Assembly: GCA_910586925.1 (NCBI GenBank)
Contig: CAJUKG010000005.1
Coordinates: forward strand, 1-64,000
Source: an uncultured Christensenellaceae bacterium
Lineage (GTDB): Bacteria; Bacillota; Clostridia; Christensenellales; Pumilibacteraceae
Reading direction: 5' to 3'
DNA length: 64,000 nt
Shown: positions 59,977 through 64,000 of the stretch, in pieces
Layout: every line of letters starts with the position of its first letter
Numbering within the stretch: position 1 is the stretch's first letter
Translations under genes and position numbers: made by a program
Notes under the pieces: generated by a model
Told to the model about the DNA's origin: nothing
The model's database searches: none
What the model saw: the letters and a program-made list of their open reading frames with translations, nothing else

Positions 59977-62609
59977 TTACTCTCCTTCTCGACAACGAAA
60001 CATTCGATTTCGTCGTCCTCGAGATATTCGGTATAATCGGAAATCGCTATGCCGCATTCAAGCCCGATAGTGACTTCCTTTGCATCGTCTTTGTAACGCT
60101 TGAGACCGACGATATTGCCCTCGTGAATAAGTTTGCCGCCGCGATAAAGCCGAGCTTTGCCGCCGCGCACGATCTTGCCCGTCTGCACGTAACTGCCCGC
60201 GACGATACCGACGCCCGACACTTTGAACGTGGTACGAACGATCGCACGACCTGTAACGCGCTCGACAAACTTGGGCGCGAGCATATCCTCGAGCTTCGCC
60301 TGCACGTAATCGAGTGCTTCGTAAATAATGCCGAACTGCTTGATCTCTATTCCCGACCGCTCGGCGGCATTTCGCGCGTCCGCGTCCGGTTTGACGTTAA
60401 AGCCTATTATGCTCGCGCCCGAAACTTCGGCGAGCATGATATCCGACTGATTTATCGCACCCACGCCGCTGAATACGACGTTGACTTTGATGTCCTCCGC
60501 CGTAAGTGCCTGCATGGATTCTTTGAGAGCTTCCGCCGAGCCTTGAACGTCCGCCTTGATGAGTATGCGGTATTCTTTGTCGCGGTCGCTGACCTGACGT
60601 CCGAATGCGGCGTCTATATCCGCTTGAGGCACGTCTGCGAGCATTTCGTTCTTCGCACGCGCCGCGCGTTCCTCGATGACCTGACGCGCCATTTTTTCGC
60701 TGTCGACAACCGCTATCGGATCGCCCGCGGACGGAACTTGCGCAAGACCGTATACCGCAACGGGCATGGACGGACCTGCGGACTTGATATTTGCGCCCTT
60801 GTCGTCTGTGAGCGAACGCACTCTGCCGTACGTCGTACCCGAAACGATATAATCGCCCACTTTGAGCGTGCCGTTCTGCACGATGACGGTGGCGATAGGT
60901 CCTTTGCCCTTGTCGAGCCGCGCTTCTATCACGTAACCGCGCGCACTGCGATTGGGGTTCGCACGAAGCTCGGACACTTCGGCTACAAGCAAAATGTTCT
61001 CGAGCAGTTTGTCTATACCGATATTCTGCTTGGCGGAAACGGGTATCATCGGCACGTCGCCGCCCCATTCCTCACACACCACTTCATGTTCTGCGAGCTG
61101 CTGTTTTATCCTATCGGGGTTTGCGCCCGGCTTATCTATCTTATTGATCGCGACTATCATTTGAACGCCAGCGTCTTTCGCGTGCTTGATAGCCTCTATC
61201 GTCTGCGGCATAACGCCGTCGTCGGCGGCTACTATGAGCACCGCTATATCGGTGACAGTCGCGCCGCGCCGACGCATTTCCGTAAACGCTTCGTGACCCG
61301 GGGTATCGAGGAATGTGATTTTTTCGCCGCCTACGTCTACCGAGTACGCGCCGATATGCTGCGTGATACCGCCTTTCTCGCCGCTCACTACGCTTGTCTT
61401 GCGAATGGCGTCGAGAAGCGAGGTTTTACCGTGGTCGACGTGACCCATAACGGTGATTATAGGCGGACGCTTGACAAGGCTTTCTTCGGGATCGGGTTCG
61501 GAATGAATATCCTGCAACTGCTCCTCTTTCGTCTTTTCGAGTTTAAGCTCGATATTGACGCCGAGCGCGTCGGCGACAAGCTGCATGGTCGGGAAATCGA
61601 CTACCGAATTTATCGTCGTCATAATACCGAGTTCCATGAGCTGTTTGATTATTTCCTGCGCGGTCTTGCCTATCTTTTCGGACAGTATTTTGACCGTCAG
61701 ATTTTCGGTCGTGATGACCGCATTCTCTATCTTGATCGGCGCGAAAGGCACCACTTTACTTACTTTCTTGTTCTTGAGCTTACGCGTACCCATGCGTTCT
61801 TCGTCCACATTCTCCTGAATGTAGCCCTTGCGTATGAGGGTGCGCTTGTTCATTTGCCGTTTATCGTCGGGACGCACAGCCGATTTTTTCGCCGCGGTGT
61901 CGCGCTTTCTTTGCTGCGACGCGGGCGGATCGAACTTGACTGCGGACGCCGACGCGCGACTCGCTCCGCTTTGCGGCGGTCGCGGCGTCGCGGGACGTTG
62001 TACGCCGCCCTGACGCGGGGTGCGCAACCTGTCACCTGCGGGACGCTCCGCACGCTGCGGCTTTTCGGGCGCGGGACGGGGAACATGCTTTATTACGCCG
62101 CGAATATAACTGGGTATCGCGGTGCGCGTGCCGCTGCTCTCGACGGGCGCGACTTTGGGCGACGACGTTGTTTGCTGCGATTGCGATTTTTCGGACGCAG
62201 AACTCTGTTCGGTTTTTTCGGGAACGTCGGTATTTTCGACGTTCTCGGCAGGACCGCGCAGTTCGCGATCGGGTTCGGTAACTTCCGCGACTTCTTCGGT
62301 CGGTTCGCCGACCGGCACGTCGAGTTCGGGTTCGGGTTCCGACACGGTTGACGGTGCCGCCGTTCCTGCGGCTTTCGCTTCATCTTCGAGTCGCTGCTTT
62401 TCCTCTCTTTCTCTGCGCGCACGCTCCGCCGTAAGCTCGTTCAGCCGCGCACGCTCCGCGGTGTACAGCTTTTCCACGCGTTTACGAATTTCCGCCAAAC
62501 GCTTGACTACCCCGTCGATCTCGCGGGATTCCACAAGCGAATGAAGCACCTTGATGCCTTTGGACGCTTCGTCGTTGTTATTCGCGCTTTTATTCGTGTT
62601 GTTGTTCAA
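59973..62609 (-). CDS. infB: Translation initiation factor IF-2
   Basis: An 878-residue IF-2, a GTPase that places initiator tRNA. Residues 1-250 are a low-complexity Glu/Pro/Arg-rich region with a helical, basic start. The IF2_N domain (LTVKILSEKIGKTAQEI) is at about 303-360. G1 is GHVDHGKTS at 389-397, with DTPGHEAF and NKIDKPGA following. The C-terminal fMet-tRNA domain ends CFVVEKESK. It lies four bases after ylxQ. Confidence 0.97.
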   Translation of the reverse strand: MNNNTNKSANNNDEASKGIKVLHSLVESREIDGVVKRLAEIRKRVEKLYTAERARLNELTAERARREREEKQRLEDEAKAAGTAAPSTVSEPEPELDVPVGEPTEEVAEVTEPDRELRGPAENVENTDVPEKTEQSSASEKSQSQQTTSSPKVAPVESSGTRTAIPSYIRGVIKHVPRPAPEKPQRAERPAGDRLRTPRQGGVQRPATPRPPQSGASRASASAVKFDPPASQQRKRDTAAKKSAVRPDDKRQMNKRTLIRKGYIQENVDEERMGTRKLKNKKVSKVVPFAPIKIENAVITTENLTVKILSEKIGKTAQEIIKQLMELGIMTTINSVVDFPTMQLVADALGVNIELKLEKTKEEQLQDIHSEPDPEESLVKRPPIITVMGHVDHGKTSLLDAIRKTSVVSGEKGGITQHIGAYSVDVGGEKITFLDTPGHEAFTEMRRRGATVTDIAVLIVAADDGVMPQTIEAIKHAKDAGVQMIVAINKIDKPGANPDRIKQQLAEHEVVCEEWGGDVPMIPVSAKQNIGIDKLLENILLVAEVSELRANPNRSARGYVIEARLDKGKGPIATVIVQNGTLKVGDYIVSGTTYGRVRSLTDDKGANIKSAGPSMPVAVYGLAQVPSAGDPIAVVDSEKMARQVIEERAARAKNEMLADVPQADIDAAFGRQVSDRDKEYRILIKADVQGSAEALKESMQALTAEDIKVNVVFSGVGAINQSDIMLAEVSGASIIGFNVKPDADARNAAERSGIEIKQFGIIYEALDYVQAKLEDMLAPKFVERVTGRAIVRTTFKVSGVGIVAGSYVQTGKIVRGGKARLYRGGKLIHEGNIVGLKRYKDDAKEVTIGLECGIAISDYTEYLEDDEIECFVVEKESK

Positions 62610-62613
62610 ACCG

Positions 62614-62946
62614 TTACCTCCGTAACCCTTTCCTTATTTGATAAATGTCTTCGGCATCGCCGCCGTCTATATATTCGACTACCGCACGAGCCATATTCTC
62701 ATCGGTAAAACCGAGTGCTTTTACATTGTTGCCGACAAGCGTTTCCATTTCTTTGGCGATAACGACGCATACTTTAAGTCTGTCGGCAAGCCGTTCCGTC
62801 TCCGTCCGAAGGTTGTCGGACGCCGTATCGCTCACTGCTATGAGCTTTACGCCGCGGGCGGTCTTGAGCTTGTCGATGCCGTATACGAGTTTGCCGGCAC
62901 GCTTGCCGAACCCTATCATAGTAACAAATTTGTCGCTATTCGCCAT
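62614..62946 (-). CDS. ylxQ: L7Ae-family RNA-binding protein YlxQ
   Basis: A 110-residue protein of the L7Ae/L30e family (SDKFVTMIGFGKRAGKLVYGIDKL, KLIAVSDTASDNL). It binds kink-turn RNA; its role in the ribosome or in RNase P is not settled. It overlaps ylxR by eleven bases. Confidence 0.92.
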   Translation of the reverse strand: MANSDKFVTMIGFGKRAGKLVYGIDKLKTARGVKLIAVSDTASDNLRTETERLADRLKVCVVIAKEMETLVGNNVKALGFTDENMARAVVEYIDGGDAEDIYQIRKGLRR

Positions 62947-63214
62947 CGCTTCCCTGCGCAGCTTTGTACGCCGCCTCTATTCTTTCGTAAACTTCCTGCG
63001 GATAGTTCTGCTTGAATGCCCGCGACAGTGCGCGGCGTTTCTTCATGCCGTATACGCAGTCGGGATTGTCGCAAACATACGCGCCGCGCCCCGGCTCGCG
63101 CCCCGTAACGTCGAGCACTATCTCGCCGTCCGAACGCCGCACTATGCGCAACAGTTCCGATTTATCCTTCGTTTCCTTGCATACTATGCAAGACCGCATG
63201 GGAACGTGCTTCAT
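62936..63214 (-). CDS. ylxR: YlxR / RnpM family RNase P-modulating protein
   Basis: A 92-residue protein with MRSCIVCKETKDKSELLR and GRGAYVCDNPDCV, the cysteine-bearing motifs of YlxR (DUF448), reported to bind RNase P RNA. It lies between nusA and ylxQ. Confidence 0.94.
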   Translation of the reverse strand: MKHVPMRSCIVCKETKDKSELLRIVRRSDGEIVLDVTGREPGRGAYVCDNPDCVYGMKKRRALSRAFKQNYPQEVYERIEAAYKAAQGSDGE

Positions 63215-64000
63215 TTAGTCAAGCTCTCCGAGATCCTCGTCGAACACGTCAAAGTTGTCGCTGCCCATTTGTTCGGCGCGTTCCGTGGCGGCTTTGACTT
63301 CCTGTTCCATCGCCGAGTACGGTTTAATGTCTATCTTCCAACCGGTGAGCTTTGCCGCAAGCCGAGCGTTTACGCCCTCTCTGCCTATCGCAAGACTCAA
63401 CTGATCGTCCATAACGACGACGCGAGCAAGCCTGTCGTCCTCTTTCGCTTCGACCATGACGACTTTTGCGGGAAGTAATGCGCGCGCAATGTATTCGAGC
63501 GGATCTTCGTGCCAAGGGATAATATCTATCTTCTCGCCGCCCACTTCGGAAATGATGCTGTTGACGCGCGCGCCGCGATTGCCGACGCACGCACCGACCG
63601 CGTCCACGCTCGAGTCAGTCGCATACACAGCCATTTTCGTGCGCAGTCCCGCCTCGCGAACGATACCCTTGATTATTACGACGCCGCTCGCGATCTCGGG
63701 AACTTCCATTTCGAAAAGCCGTCTGACGAATCCGGGCGACGTGCGAGTAACGAGCACCTGCGGTCCGCGCGTCGAGCTTTTGATGCCGCGCACAAACACT
63801 TTGATCTTGTCGCCGACCTTGAATTTATCGCCGGGCAACTGATCTTTCGGGTACAGCACCGCTTCCATTTTCTGTATTTCCACGCACACGTTCTTGCCGT
63901 CGATGCGTTGCACCACGCACGTGACGAGCTGTTCCTCTTTCTCGGCGAGGTCGCTGTACGCTTTTTCGGTTTCTATCGCGCGCAGTTTTTGCGTGACGAT
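63215..64000 (-). CDS. nusA: Transcription termination/antitermination factor NusA, 5' part outside the window
   Basis: The frame is open from the right edge (64000) to a stop at 63215, giving 261 residues. It holds the end of the N-domain (YSDLAEKEEQLVTC), the S1 domain, and two KH domains (KIDIIPWHEDPLEYI, VVMDDQLSLAIGREGVNARLAAKLTG), then a short acidic tail (DNFDVFDEDLGELD). The N-terminal RNA-polymerase-binding part lies beyond the window. It heads the operon nusA-ylxR-ylxQ-infB-rbfA-nrnA-truB-ribF. Confidence 0.95.
   Translation of the reverse strand: MVTQKLRAIETEKAYSDLAEKEEQLVTCVVQRIDGKNVCVEIQKMEAVLYPKDQLPGDKFKVGDKIKVFVRGIKSSTRGPQVLVTRTSPGFVRRLFEMEVPEIASGVVIIKGIVREAGLRTKMAVYATDSSVDAVGACVGNRGARVNSIISEVGGEKIDIIPWHEDPLEYIARALLPAKVVMVEAKEDDRLARVVVMDDQLSLAIGREGVNARLAAKLTGWKIDIKPYSAMEQEVKAATERAEQMGSDNFDVFDEDLGELD

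Noticed and set aside
60123..62351. A 742-codon open frame on the plus strand across infB
   Set aside because: It is antisense to the well-defined IF-2 gene and contains no domain motif. Biased codon use leaves the opposite strand open. The same applies to long plus-strand frames at 14257-16437, 56852-58684, 32277-33878 and 39039-40598.
1..64000. tRNA or rRNA genes and CRISPR arrays
   Set aside because: I saw no cloverleaf with a T-loop consensus, no rRNA segment and no regularly spaced repeat array.

Overview
The window looks like the chromosome of an endospore-forming, anaerobic member of the Firmicutes, class Clostridia. Evidence: a complete spoIIIAA-AH operon, spoIVB, spoVM, ytfJ and dacF-type genes; an IspH-ribosomal S1 fusion; a GlgC/GlgD pair; a sodium-translocating decarboxylase; and gene orders (nusA-ylxR-ylxQ-infB-rbfA, infC-rpmI-rplT, rpe-spoVM-rpmB-asp23-dak) standard for this phylum. 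A Christensenellales-like gut lineage is possible, but that is a guess from general gene style. Nearly every gene is on the minus strand, so one replichore read as leading strand is likely. Only the recombinase, rpmB and one small lipoprotein are on the plus strand.

Layout. Positions 1-2160 are accessory DNA: the tail of a truncated gene, a large serine recombinase and a stretch of nested palindromes that probably forms the right end of an integrated element. From 2162 the core chromosome begins: glgC-glgD (glycogen), then a zinc-ribbon/TPR protein, an M19 dipeptidase and purB. Next comes a conserved cluster of a BaiN-type flavoprotein, a chorismate mutase-cytidylate kinase fusion, plsC and ispH-S1 (12.5-8.7 kb). 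Positions 13.8-18.5 kb hold a five-gene sodium-pump decarboxylase operon with two carboxyltransferase subunits. Positions 18.7-25.6 kb hold rluB, a DD-carboxypeptidase, ytfJ, DUF2953, scpB-scpA, an M50 protease, lysA and yebC. The infC-rpmI-rplT operon and an rRNA methyltransferase follow, then comEC, recG, a DAK/FakA-like kinase, asp23, rpmB, spoVM and rpe.

Positions 35.6-38.6 kb hold dacF, a membrane protein and spoIVB. Positions 38.9-46.9 kb are a tight housekeeping operon (nusB-folD-xseA-xseB-ispA-dxs-nadK-recN). Positions 47.4-52.0 kb are the spoIIIA operon. A 552-residue orphan lipoprotein (52.2-53.8 kb) sits behind a promoter, a long folded RNA and an intrinsic terminator. efp and an aminopeptidase follow. 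The window closes with the nusA-ylxR-ylxQ-infB-rbfA-nrnA-truB-ribF translation/RNA operon, with nusA cut by the window edge.

Most notable: (1) the RNA at 53.83-54.04 kb, whose predicted transcription start coincides with the first base of an 18-bp closing helix and which ends in a UUCG-capped terminator just before the lipoprotein gene; (2) an AroH-type chorismate mutase fused to cytidylate kinase; (3) a decarboxylase operon carrying both CoA-ester and oxaloacetate/pyruvate-type carboxyltransferases; (4) infC, which can only begin at a non-canonical AUU codon; (5) an intact 24-residue spoVM gene; (6) several palindromic intergenic elements. Promoters were called from -35/-10 matches with 17-bp spacing by eye and none is experimentally supported here.
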